Source: Diphasiastrum complanatum
Lineage: Eukaryota; Streptophyta; Lycopodiopsida; Lycopodiales; Lycopodiaceae
Assembly (NCBI GenBank): GCA_029204225.1
Contig: CM055100.1
Location: 21,333,152-21,397,151 of the forward strand
Direction: 5' to 3'
Length of the DNA stretch: 64,000 nt
The translations under genes and the position numbers were made by a program. The notes under the pieces are model-generated. The model was not told the DNA's origin, ran no database searches, and saw only the letters and a list, made by a program, of their open reading frames with translations. Positions 11,440 through 22,106 of this stretch are shown here, piece after piece. The first letter of the stretch is position 1, and each line of letters starts with the position of its first letter.

Positions 11440-12960
11440 AGGTGCGAATAGATTGATGCTTTACCACTAAATTGAAGGTGTCAGTGTAATCTATTCCATA
11501 GACTTGCTCAAATCCTTTTACCACTAAACGAGCTTTTCATTTGGATACTGATCCATCTGGTTTAAGCTTTAGTTTGAAGATCCACTTAGAGTCAATAGGT
11601 TTAACACCTACAGGAGGATTAACAAGACTCTAGGTTTTGTTCTTAATCAAGGAATGCTACTCAGCATCCATGACAACTTTTCATTCGTCTGCATTAGGCA
11701 TTGACAATGCTTCTACAATAGTGGCAGGTTCATCATGACTGATGATGAACGTCTGAGCAAAACGATTAGGTTGTTGTCGTTGTCTTGCAGACCTTCGAAC
11801 TGCAGGTGCTTGAGTGGATGTTTCTCTGGTAGATGACATGGACAACTTCAGCTTGTGGTTGAACAGTCGTGGGTCTGGGCCCATCAATGGTGAGTGGGAT
11901 TGTTGGGACAAACTCCTACATTTGAACATTCGTAGGTCAATGCCTATTGATGGAGAATGGAACTGCTGTGACAAACTCCTGCATTGGCTGTTTATGCTTA
12001 AAATCATGAAATTTGTCTTCAAGGAAGACAACGTCGTTGATGACTGAGATCTGACCTGTCTCAACATCATAGATGTGATAAGCCTTGTGTGATGTTGAGT
12101 AGCCAATAAAGATGTACTTACAGCTTACTGGGTCTAATTTCTTCTTCAGATTAGACGGTATTTGAGCATAGCAAAGGCATCCAAATATACGTAAGTGTTT
12201 CAGACAACTTGGTTTGTAGCCATAGTATGCTTCAAAAGGTGTCTTGGAGTCGACTACCTTCGTGCTGGAATAATTTTGCGCTGTAGAAATTGCTTCAACC
12301 CAAAAATTCTTGAATAGTTGACGTTGATAGTCATGGATCGTGCAGCTTCCATTAGTGTTCGGTTCTTTCTCTCATAGTACACCATTTTGTTGTGGAGTGT
12401 AGCTAGCTGCGAACTGATGGTGCATGCCACATGATGATAAGTAGTTCGCCATTTCATTTGATAGGTACTCTCCCCCTGAATCAGATTGCAGGGCCTTGAT
12501 TCTTTGACCAGTCTGATTCTTAGCATATTGCTTGAATTCTTTGAAGCAATTGACTCGCTTCTGACTTCTTATTTACGAACATGATTCTGGTGAACCAGGT
12601 GTAGTCATCAATGAATGTGATAAGATATAGTGAACGCATGTTTAAGTGACCTAGTCTTTGATGCCAAACATGAGCATTTGTACTACTCATAGAAAGTGCA
12701 TAATCGTGACTCAGAATATATAAATTTTTTTCTCTATGTGCAAAGAGGATTTCATTGAAGTTCCCATCAAAAATAGTACATCGGCTAGCAGTAAACAAAG
12801 CTCTATAGTCTTGATCAGTGATCTTGCTAAGAGATAATAAATTCTTTGTTAATTTGGGTACATAAATTACACCATTTAGCTGTCTAGTGATGCCTTCAAG
12901 GAACTGGAGTCGGCCTTCAACTTTGTGGGAGCTTGAGTCACCATAGAAAACGTACTCTGA
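11440..12960 (-). pseudogene. Copia pol relic: pre-integrase, integrase, RT start
   Basis: Read leftwards: end of protease region (YVPKLTKNLLSLSKI), gag-pre-integrase motif (HVWHQRLGHLNMRS), integrase core pieces (FIDDYTWF, then QSDSGGEY with the second catalytic Asp, then YERKNRTLMEAARSM with the Glu context), a linker with repeated SLSQQ(F/S)HSP, and the RT entry ([37 protein letters not shown]) near 11450-11640. At least three frame changes and a deletion between the zinc region and FIDDY make it non-functional. No LTRs can be matched to it. Confidence 0.85.
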
Positions 12961-13501
12961 TTCTATTCATTAGAGGAGTTCTCAATATCAAAAAGACCCT
13001 TTGTAAAGATACTTTTATTTTTTTTCTCTAGTTTCGACCGTCACCAGGCCCAATCAAAATGCACAGATTTGAAATCTACATAACGTAGTTCAAATTAACT
13101 AAAAAATAAAAATGAGATATAGAAAACTTTGAAATTTGTGTCCGGACAGCATGGACGTATCCCATTGGATTCTTTTTCCTGCCCGACACGTGCTAATATG
13201 CCTGACGTCAATACCTCAAGTTAAATTTACTTGACTATGCTGGTTAGTATAGTGAAATTTTCTAACTATACTAGTTACAGTTATAGAAATATGGTATGTA
13301 CAGTTACATAAAATATGGTATACGCAGTAATTGTGACTATGTTGGCATTCACATTAGAATAAATGTGATACAAAAAATTGAAATTGAGTATCATATCAGA
13401 GAGATTTTTGGCGCCCAAGCTTTGAAAATAGCAATGGCAAGTAGACCCAGATCTACAATCGATTCTGTGATTCTTTACAATGAGAAAGATGAAGCTGATA
13501 A
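12961..13501. other. No gene seen between two copia relics
   Basis: AT-rich sequence with no credible frame. A TAACTATACTAGTTAC-like stretch near 13260 is only weakly repetitive. Confidence 0.4.
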
Positions 13502-14338
13502 CTAGAAGCCAACAAAATATAGATTATGCTTTCTAGCTTGACTAGTCCACATACAATGAACTATTTCCATGATGGATCTAATCTTGATATCAAAGACTAT
13601 CTTGATCTTTTTTAGGCTAGTTACTCTCTCAAGGATGTAAGTGTCCACTTTTGATGCTTCACTTAATCTCAAGAGGAGTTTACAATTTGCCTCAAAACAT
13701 GTGAAAACATGATTTTCAAAAAGGTGAGTACCAAGCTCAATCGTGTTCTTACTAGAACCAAGAGCATACTTTTGACAATGCAATATCTTGCTTTCAAAAA
13801 GTATTGGAAACACATCTAAGTCAATAATGACAAGAAACATGTCCATACCATAAGCATCATACAAAACTAGTATAGCTTTTCTTGAACTTTGAGATCCAAA
13901 AAATTCAATGAAGCAAGATAGCATTTCAAGCAAAGGAAGAGAAGCATATATGAATGTGTTGTAGTATATACAACTTGAAAGATGCCCCTCTTTGCCATGT
14001 AAGGTGAGCCATAAAGACTTGGCCATGCATCTTGAAGATCTTCTTGAAATCATATGAAGAAGAAACTCCTCCTCACACATTGGCCCCATCATAACTTGAA
14101 TATCTTTAAAAAGGATAACTTGTAATGCTTCTTGAGAAGCCTTAATCTCGGCCACTTCCAAGATTGAATCTTCATGCAATGTGACATCTCTATTCACAAT
14201 CACTTTTGAAATAGAGAGTGTAAAGACACTAAAGGCCTCCTTGATGGATGAGTATCCTATTATGATCCATGACCTTGGATCATCCTTCCTTCCTTGTTTC
14301 CAAGGGAATATGTGCAAAGCAAGCACTACCAAGTTCAC
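13502..14338 (-). pseudogene. Copia integrase C-terminus plus unrecognised tail (relic 2)
   Basis: The first 60 or so codons carry DDPRSWIIIGYSSIKEAF and VIVNRDVTLHEDS, the standard copia block after the integrase core. The remaining about 210 codons stay open but match no RT or RNase H motif I know. The frame overlaps the previous one by about 60 bases. The long open tail in a decayed element is unusual. Confidence 0.6.
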
Positions 14339-15251
14339 TAAGGTGATCAGCCTTAGGCTTCATCTTGAGTAAAACTTCATATGGTGCTATTCCTTCAAGA
14401 GCTCCAAAACTCCTCAAAGCTTTGATCTTCAATGAGAATTTCTTCTCAACATATGCTTTGAATAATAAGAAATAATCATACACCATAATACTTGAAGAGA
14501 GAAGATATGTGCATCTTGTGTGATCATCCTCCTTTGAGATATCGGACATATAAGAAACATCAAGAGAGTTTGCACTCTCACTTGGATCCAATTTGTAGAT
14601 GCCTTCAAATCTTGATCCATATGCAATAATCTCACCATCCTTCTTAATCACACAATTGTCAATATTGAAATTGACATCAAAGCCACTATCAAGAAGTTGG
14701 CCAACACTTGAGATGTTCTTTGTAAGCTTCGGGACAAAAAGAACATTGTTGAGAAAGAGATCTTTAGAAGATGCAAGCTTCAAGGGAATAATCCCTACTC
14801 CTTCAATATTGCACTCATGCTTACTTGCAAAGTATATGGTCTTCTTGACTCCATCATAAGGCATAATAGATGAAAAAGAGTGCTTGGAGCCACACATATG
14901 TGAAGATGCTCCACTATCAATATACCATGAGTCATCCTTGTTGAAGGTGGAAGAGGAGAAGCTTGATGCCATAAGAGAGCCATCTCCATCACTTGCAATA
15001 TAGTCTTCTTTCTCATTGGTGATGTTGGCTTGATTGAGTTGATTCTTCTTCTTGAAGCAATTGGTGGCATAATGGCCTTTCTTGCCACAATAAAAGCACT
15101 TGATCTTCTTCTTCTTGAGATTTGAAGTAGAAGCATGAGAGGTATCCTCCTCCTCCTCTTCATCTTGGTCTTTAGCTTTTTCATTAGAGAAGTGTTTGTT
15201 GCTTCTTACTCCTCTCTTTGTGCTTGGCAAATAGAACTTTGCCATCATCAT
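14280..15251 (-). pseudogene. Copia zinc knuckle, protease, truncated integrase (relic 2)
   Basis: The 323-codon frame has an acidic stretch, CCHC knuckle CFYCGKKGHYATNC (residues 52-65), protease site WYIDSGASSHMC with Asp112, the VPKLTKNISSVGQLLDSG block, and the start of the integrase (DDHTRCTYLL, VEKKFSLKIKALRS). It then jumps directly to the region after the core (IAPYEVLLKMKPKADHL). About 100 residues containing the second and third catalytic residues are missing in frame, so it could make a Gag-PR product but no active integrase. Confidence 0.85.
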
Positions 15252-15275
15252 GATTGAGTGATAGCTTGTCCATCC

Positions 15276-15908
15276 TCAAGAGTTTTTACTCTTGTCTTGA
15301 TTCTTCAGAAATAGCACACTTTGAAGGGCCTCCAAACTTGGTAGCTCCTCCTTAATGGCATAGGATTGGACAAGGTTGTCATATTTATCTCTCAAGCCAT
15401 TGAGAATGACTTGGACTAGCTCACTTTGATTGATTGATTCACCAATACATGCAAGCTCCCTATGAATATCCTTGACTCTCAAAACATAATTAGATGCACT
15501 CTCATCACTCTTTTGACTACTTTGGAATATTTGATTTCTAAGAGTGAGGAGCCTAGAGGTGTTCTTAGCCTCATAGATCGACTTGAGACAATCCCAGGCT
15601 TCCTTGGATGTAGAACAATCACCAATCTCCCTCAATATCTCATTAGAGACATTCATCTTAATGTAGTGGAGAGCCATCCTAGCTCTCTTCTTGTATTTTT
15701 GTACTTCTTGAAGGACTTGAGGCTCCTCCTCAATCCCAAGTACAATGTCCATCACATCTTGGAGTAGTCCCAGCCTGATCTTGATACTTTTCTTTCTTGG
15801 TTCTTTAAGGTAGGCAAAGATTGAGTACTCCGCAATGCACCTCTCACTTAGCTTGAAGTAGCTCTTTGAATCAGCCCAAATGTAACCATTGACCTCGTGG
15901 AGAGCCAA
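15276..15908 (-). pseudogene. Copia gag N-terminal part (relic 2)
   Basis: The 210-codon frame carries the UBN2-type gag: DIVLGIEEEPQVL, YKKRARMALHYIKMNVS, TLRNQIFQSSQKSDES, ELVQVILNGLRD. The first 45 or so residues do not match the usual copia start, so the 5' end is probably replaced. A stop at 15276-15278 and a local frame change separate it from the zinc-knuckle part, which lies in the same frame downstream. Confidence 0.82.
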
Positions 15909-16215
15909 AGGGTCGCACCAGTTTGATCCGCATATGAACTATCTCTTCGCATTTGTTTGAAGCACCATGTCCGTCGCGCAAAAATTGACTTTCACTATTC
16001 CATCACGGGTCAGTTGCCTCATAATCAAAACAAGAAGTGTACATCGAGCTTGGCTTCAAGTAGCTCTCTTTGAATCAGACACATGCACCCAAAGCTTGCA
16101 CTAGTCCGATCTCAACACGAACTGTCCCTTAGCGTTCGTTCGAAGTACCAAGTCTCTCATGCAAGACTCAACTTTCACAGTTCCTTCATTGATTAGCTGC
16201 CTTACACGTAACACA
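15840..16215. repeat. Imperfect direct repeat next to copia relic 2
   Basis: About 15850-16010 and 16060-16210 share a phrase order: AGCTCT..TTTGAATCAG, then GTTTGATCCGCA or AGTCCGATCTCA, TTCGTTTGAAG-like, CAAAAATTGACTTTCAC or CAAGACTCAACTTTCAC, and TAGCTGCCTTA-like. The copies are perhaps 65-75% alike by eye. Possibly two decayed LTR ends. Confidence 0.4.
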
Positions 16216-16460
16216 AGCCAGCGTACTCATATGTTTCCTCATCATTGTTGGTCCAGAGAAAGCCTATAACAAACTTTTCATTTTGCAACAAAAACTTGCC
16301 AACTTATTAGGTCCAAAGTCCAGTCTCCTCATGTGAGTATGGCTAGATCACCTTGAATTTGCCCCCGTTTTGATCAACTTTCATTCAAAAGTTGCCCCAA
16401 GAGAGAGATGTGCTGCATCCATCATCAAAGGGCAATTTTCGACAAAAGAAAAGAGCAAAA

Positions 16461-17637
16461 ATGACTTACAAATCTTATTGGAAAGCAAAAATTTTGGAGT
16501 TTAAGACTACCCCGGGAGGTCAATCGATATTAGAAGTCTTAGTGCAACATGTATATATGCATTCAGAAATCAAAGTACATGATATCAATCCTCTAATCAT
16601 CAAAAATGTAATTGTAAGTATATCAAAACATATGCACTCTACAGCAATCATAGGTGATTTTCTTTATTGATGCTCTTCAGATTATGATGTAAATGCTTCA
16701 ACATTATTTTTTTCTTTCAGATTTATATCCATCATGCATAAGTGAATGGGAGCCCGCATAATTACTTGTAGGAATATTAGATGTGATTCACTCTGATGTT
16801 GGAAAGTTGCAATACAGAGGAAGAAGTCCAAAGGAACTTGCAGATTGTGGTATCTATTTTTATGAATCTTTATATACGCCACAAACAGATGGAGATTTTG
16901 GCAAGCTCGAAACAATTCCATTGCCTAGAAAGTGATGAGTGGCCTACTCCTAACAGCATTGTTTCTGAATCCTTGAGATGCAAGCTACTCATTGATATTA
17001 GAAATGCTATGAAGATAAGCACATGCTCAAAAATTGCTCACCTAAGTTGGTTTATCTCATTGCATATATTTGTTGATTTTTTCTTGAGTGCTAGTGTTCG
17101 TAAGACACCAACTTTATTTGTTTGCAAGAATTTATTAGATGAGACTTTGTCAGATCTCATGGATCAAGGCTGGGATAGTAAAATAAATAATGACATAGAA
17201 TGCAGGATTAAAAAGTCCTCAATGATCTTTCGTTATCATATCAAAAAGCAAATGCTCAGTCTCACATTTAGCTATTGGAGATACAAGAAAATTGAAGGTA
17301 CATGGTTACCACTGGATCAAGACTTTGAACTAAATGGTCACACAAAACGAATGGAGATAAGCATTATCTACAATGAGGAATATTTGACTGTGGGTGAGGT
17401 GGAAGAGCATTGGAAGCTTGATTTTATCAGAACAGAGCTCATGCTATTACAAACCAATCTACCAACATATTTCAGATTTATCATCAACGAAAGACTCGTA
17501 AGTACTTTATGTTTATTGCCATTTCAAAATAGGAAAAAATAATAGAAAATGTCATCATTTACAATTGCACATTCACTAATATTTGCCATGTCACAAATGC
17601 GAAAAAACAGGAGCTGGTAATGTGCTGCAAAGATTGA
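16461..17637 (+). pseudogene. Gene A: intron-containing gene, unrecognised
   Basis: Exon 1 is 16461-16653, from an ATG with a Lys-rich start (MTYKSYWKAKILEFK). It ends at GTGATT in phase 1. A 67-bp intron ends in TTTTTTTCTTTCAG at 16720. Exon 2 runs from 16721. It holds one stop (16760-16762), stays open to about 16933 (SPKELADCGIYFYESLYTPQ), then a frameshift leads into a long frame (DEWPTPNSIVSESL ... WLPLDQDFELNGHTKRMEIS) that ends at a strong GTAAGT donor at 17498. A short last exon follows from 17611 in the right phase and stops at 17635-17637. No known domain. It is convergent with gene B, whose stop lies about 225 bp away. One stop and one frameshift suggest a recently dead gene. Confidence 0.5.
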
Positions 17638-17861
17638 CCTACAACAATCACCATTGTGGGAGAACAATAGTTTCAAATTTTAGTAAAAATCTGTGTATAT
17701 ACTCTTTCATTCAATAAATGAAAGCCCAAGTTGGGCATCTGTACATGTATTTTGTGCTCCCAAATTCATAAACTGGAACAACATTTGATATATCAATGTA
17801 TATTTTTCTATGAAGTCTATATATGTATTTTTGTTCTATGCTATCTATATTTTGTCTGATC

Positions 17862-19249
17862 TTAATTTAGTATAACTACATCGTCCTTTGCATCATCATC
17901 AATAACGGGAGGCTGAAGCCTTGCCCTAGCCAGTATACTCAAGATAATTTCTTGTCTAAATCTGTACACCTGGCTTGATGTGTACTCAGGAAGTGTAAAC
18001 TGCAAAATAGAACATTCATGTATTAGTAATGGCCAAAAACATCACCATAATAGAAAACTAATCATGATTACAAAATAAGAATAAACAGAATTTATCACCT
18101 TAGAAATATCAACATCTTGCTGAAGGACGAACCACTCTAAAAACAACTTGGCATTGTATAATGTGTACCACCCACAATTGAATGAATCATTTTGCAAGGG
18201 TGACTGCAAAAAAATTTAGCACACAAGAAATCAATTATGAAATAGAATTAGATTGAAAATATTTCATTAGAATACTGATTTCAAAATGCTATTAAGAAAG
18301 ACTGAGTTTACCTCCAAACTGACGATCTGCCAATCCACGGAATGGAGAACGTCTGTAGGAATATATTTACTTAGATATGGAAGGTACATATCTACATCCT
18401 TATGAGTATTTCTCGTCGAATTCATCTTGACACAAAAACCTTTAATAATATTATTTACAGATCTCTTAATAGAGATTAGGTTTAAACTCCAGTGGTTACT
18501 ACAAAATAAGATTGAAATTTCTTTAGCTGCAATTCCGAGAACTATTTCCATTGACAATGCCAATGTTAATGCATAAAACAGCAAGAAGCATTTAATATAT
18601 CTTACTTCGTATGTTAAGGTATGAGCAGATACTTTGTTGCTGGTGTGAATCCACTTGTTAAACACTGTGACAATGTGTCATTGTTCTCTTTGAAGGCCTG
18701 AAGCAGAAAGTTATTCAGCACCAGCAACTCATTTGATGAATCTCTTGCAATGTCATATTGCAAGAGTGTGAGCCCGGACTCTATCACAGGATCACTGATA
18801 AGAGCCCGTCTGACTTTGAGATCCAAGCAATCTATAACTCTAAAATTAATACTAAAATCAACTTTATCTAGTCTAAAGAAAAAAGGAGTACCAATAGTAT
18901 CTATAGCATTGGATATGTCTTTCTCAAATTTAAGATAATCATCCGAATCTATATATGTATAAAAATTTGGAGGAGGAGGAGGAGGTGATTGTGTAGTATC
19001 TACAACAATTGAAGGGGTATTCAAAACAGAGGTAGCTATATTTACATCATTATCAACAGCAGCGTTATCTACTATGGACTCTGGGTTAGGCTTCACAGAA
19101 TCTGAAGGGTTAGGCTTCACTTTCTTAGGAGCACGCTTGGGGGCTGTCTGCTTTCTAGAACGCTTCGTAGAAAGATCAGTCCTATTTACAGGAGTTGGTC
19201 TAGGAGTAGTAGGCTGAGATATATGTAATCTACAGTACCTATCCCTCAT
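17862..19249 (-). CDS. Gene B: Ulp1-type (C48) cysteine protease, multi-exon
   Basis: Family role: Ulp1/SENP proteases cleave SUMO or similar isopeptide bonds, and plant transposons often carry copies. The N-terminal exon (to about 18620) has a basic NLS-like stretch (STKRSRKQTAPKRAPKKVK), a Pro6 run and a conserved-looking YIDSDDYLKFEKDISNAID. The catalytic exons are 18312-18498 (NHWSLNLIS, with the His), 18099-18203 (PLQNDSFNCGWYTLYNAK, with the oxyanion Gln and nucleophile Cys) and 17862-17999, which ends in VVILN and a stop. Each is bounded by TTTTGTAG or TTTTTGCAG acceptors and GTAAAC or GTGATA donors. All three join in phase 0 without a stop. The usual catalytic Asp position appears as Asn (KMNST). 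The exon linking N-terminus to His is unclear near 18500-18640, and the start Met (19249) is a choice among open upstream codons. Confidence 0.72.
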
Positions 19250-19379
19250 CCTCTTCAGGAGCTGAATATCATGGACATGTACTATGTGATAGCAGACTTC
19301 TGCGTGACGGTTAGGATGAGTAAGGAGGGATGATAAAGAACTCACAGAGGACCGATATGTACGGACAGAATGTACGGTA

Positions 19380-20092
19380 TATCGGACCTGTGCGAGCCGA
19401 ATATCAGAGAGAATGATTAGTTTTGAGGAAAAACGCACAAGTGCGATATGGGGTGACATGTAGGCAGACGTATCGCACATGTGCGCATGGAAGGCGGTAG
19501 GAGGAATTTCGATTGTGAAGGACGTGCACAAGTGTGATGTGCGGAGCCTAAAAAAAAGTGAAAAAAATTCATCGAAGTTTGTGATTTTATATCGCGGTTC
19601 GCACGTGCGAAAGAACGTCCTGTCACACTTGTGGAAGTTGTACAGACAAATGCGAGAGCAACACATGTCACCCTGTCACATTACACATGTGGGATTTGTA
19701 CAATCTAATGTGAGAGCGACACATGTTGTCAAGCAAACAAATGAACACTCGACACGTGTCCAAGTGTCATTTCACACGTGTGTTGGTGTCATTTCACACA
19801 TGCCTACGTCTGTAGTCCAATTGAAAGTTGACACGTGTCCTAAGTCCGTTGACAACACGTGCAAAAATTTAGTATAAATGGCATGAAAACCGGTTAATTT
19901 TTTATCTTTTCTGTTCTCAAGATTCGTGGCATATCGCTCATTGTCTTCCGTTTGCTTGCAACTCTAGCTACTCACGCACAAGTGCGATATTCGATATCTG
20001 TCTGTCGTACATATCCCTCTTGTGCGCCATTTTAATAGTTAGTTTTGGTTCAGTTCTCCCTCGCGCACAAGTGCGATATTCACGTTACTGCC
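19380..20092. promoter_or_regulatory. Bidirectional upstream region rich in CAC..GTG palindromes
   Basis: This lies between the starts of divergent genes B and C. It holds at least a dozen short palindromes of the forms GCACAAGTGC, GCACATGTGC, CGCACGTGCG, ACACGTGT and ACACATGT. GCACAAGTGCGATAT is repeated nearly exactly at about 19435, 19977 and 20064. An AGTATAAATGGC box sits near 19870. CACGTG-like cores are typical bHLH/bZIP sites, but the density suggests dedicated binding sites for a protein of this locus. Confidence 0.5.
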
Positions 20093-21597
20093 ATGGCCTC
20101 TTCCTCATCATCCTCACGAGATTCAAGCTTGAGTTCATTTCTTAATGAATTTGGGATTACTAAAAACCTAGACTATTTTCATAGTCTATTCAAGCCATAT
20201 CTACATGTTTTCAGGACTGCACAACCAAATTTATGACCGTTATGTCATATTCAGAGATATACTTAGTAAGTATGTTTTTTTCATAGGTCCACTCTAGTAC
20301 ATGCATTATACTGATTTTGTTCATTTCTTCCCAGCTTTCAGACATAGACTGGATAGAATGTTCACCAAATTGTTTGATCTTTTCAAAAGCAGTTCAATGT
20401 GTCCGTATTGCAACAAGAAATGTTGATTGATTGAATTTCAGAGTGGTTTCGTACTTTTTCTGTTAGTTCAGATCCCAGATGATGATGAAGTTTCTGTTGC
20501 TGACCCTCCTTTTGCACCATCCTCTGTTCAGTCAACTATTAAGGATATCAGTCACTTTCTTATCGACACTCTTGATAAGAAAAGTGACTTTATTGATGTA
20601 AATACTGATGTTCTCCGGGATTCTTTCATTGGCCAAAATACATCTGATGATGAATCCAAATCTATGGAGGAGTCAAAATGTCTTTTCAATTTGCCTGTAT
20701 ATTATATTAATGACGATGTATATTTTACTACTGCTGATTTATGTAAATTTTTTTACTATCGTGAGGACGAGGTTCTATGTTTATTATCCGGCACAATTTT
20801 CAAATTCTTCGACTTTGTAGATTTTGAAACAGATGACCTTGTTGCTTGCATTGATTTTGATGATGAGGAGGGACTTATGACCGATGAAGAATGCCTGAAT
20901 AAGACTATATCAAATATAGCTGAGGATGGGCGAGGCAGACCATCCGATGAAGAATTCACGGTATTTCAATCCCAAATGGGCTTCCCTCATCCATCATTAA
21001 TGCATTTCACTAATGATTCTAATTCATTACGTGGTCATTACATTGATCATCCTGATTTGGTTGCTGCTGATGATGAAGTCTGTGTAAGTGTTTAATCTTC
21101 CTTGCATTTGAATGTTTTCAATCACTGAATGTATTTTTCCTAACATATTTCCTATTGCAGGATGCTCTCATAATAGATGATTTTGCTACGAGACGAGGTG
21201 GTTTTAGACAACACGCATCCTCGTTCCAAAGGAATAGTGGACTGGGCCACTATCTTAGCATTTCTTGAAGAATGAGATCTGTATTGCTCATTCCAAGCTG
21301 AGCTCAGTTGGAGAGAGTCTTATAATGGCAGTTAAAGCTTTATCATTTTATCTAGGAGGACATCAATTTGTTAAGACGAATAAGATCATTTTTGTCAAAA
21401 GATCTTATGTTTTGAACATTTTACACTTTACTGATGGAAATGTTCATTTAAGGAGCTCCCATTATTCATTGTATTCCACTTATATTGAGCCTAGTGGAAA
21501 TAAGAATAATGCACATCTATTAGATGCATACGCTAGCAGAGAAATTCTTCATGACAATACTGCCATAGAATCTGATACAAAATCTGATGATGAATAG
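20093..21597 (+). pseudogene. Gene C: acidic intron-containing gene, unrecognised
   Basis: The first exon begins MASSSSSSRDSSLSSFLNE at 20093. Short candidate exons follow around 20205-20265 and 20334-20440 (one frame reads SSSMCPYCNKKC). The main exon is 20472-21083, a 204-codon open block rich in Asp/Glu (IPDDDEVSVADPPF ... CIDFDDEEGLMTDEE) ending at GTAAGT. After a 77-bp intron (acceptor CCTATTGCAG) an exon from 21161 continues in phase (DALIIDDFATRRGGF) to a stop near 21266. A further open block at 21265-21597 in another frame ends SDTKSDDE, so a frameshift or missed intron is likely. No known domain. Convergent with gene D. Confidence 0.5.
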
Positions 21598-22106
21598 TTG
21601 GCACTTTGTATTTTGGTATAATACAATCAATACATTTACATTGGGTATTTCTCTTCTCTTGTTCAATGAATTTGCAAAGCAATTCTGAACATGTCATGAT
21701 TTGATAACAATGATGATTTTCTACTCATCAATCATCTAATTTTCTCTTTCTGTATGAACTTGCATGCTTTTCGAAACTTGTTACATTGTGTGGACTTTGT
21801 TATATGTCGAATCTGAACTCTATGGTAGAACCACTGAAACAATTGACAAATGTAGTTTCGTTTTTCATTGGTTCCTCCATGTTGTGTATTTTGATGAAAT
21901 GCTGCTCGTGCTTGCCAGTGTGACTTGTGATGACCATACACTGAATTTCCATAATTTTATACTAACCATATAATGAGTGATGTGATCTTCTCCCCATGCT
22001 TTTGATATTGCATTAACAAACTTGACACAAGTCCTTTGGACAGCTTTCTTATCAATATTAGAGTATTTTTTTTTCTTAAAATAGTAATCATACTATCAAA
22101 TTTTTT

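Larger units (their letters stand above)
13502..15908 (-). mobile_element. Copia relic 2 (same family as copia 1), integrase-deleted
   Basis: A minus-strand internal region whose gag closely resembles that of copia element 1 (KMNVSNEILREIG, TSKEAWDCLKSIYEA). Order from right to left: gag, zinc knuckle/protease, truncated integrase, integrase C-terminus, then an unrecognised tail. No LTR or primer site is recognisable at either end. The RT is missing, as in element 1. Confidence 0.8.

Noticed and set aside
11814-12047. 77-codon plus-strand frame
   Set aside because: Antisense to the copia linker; it reads the same SLSQQ repeat backwards.
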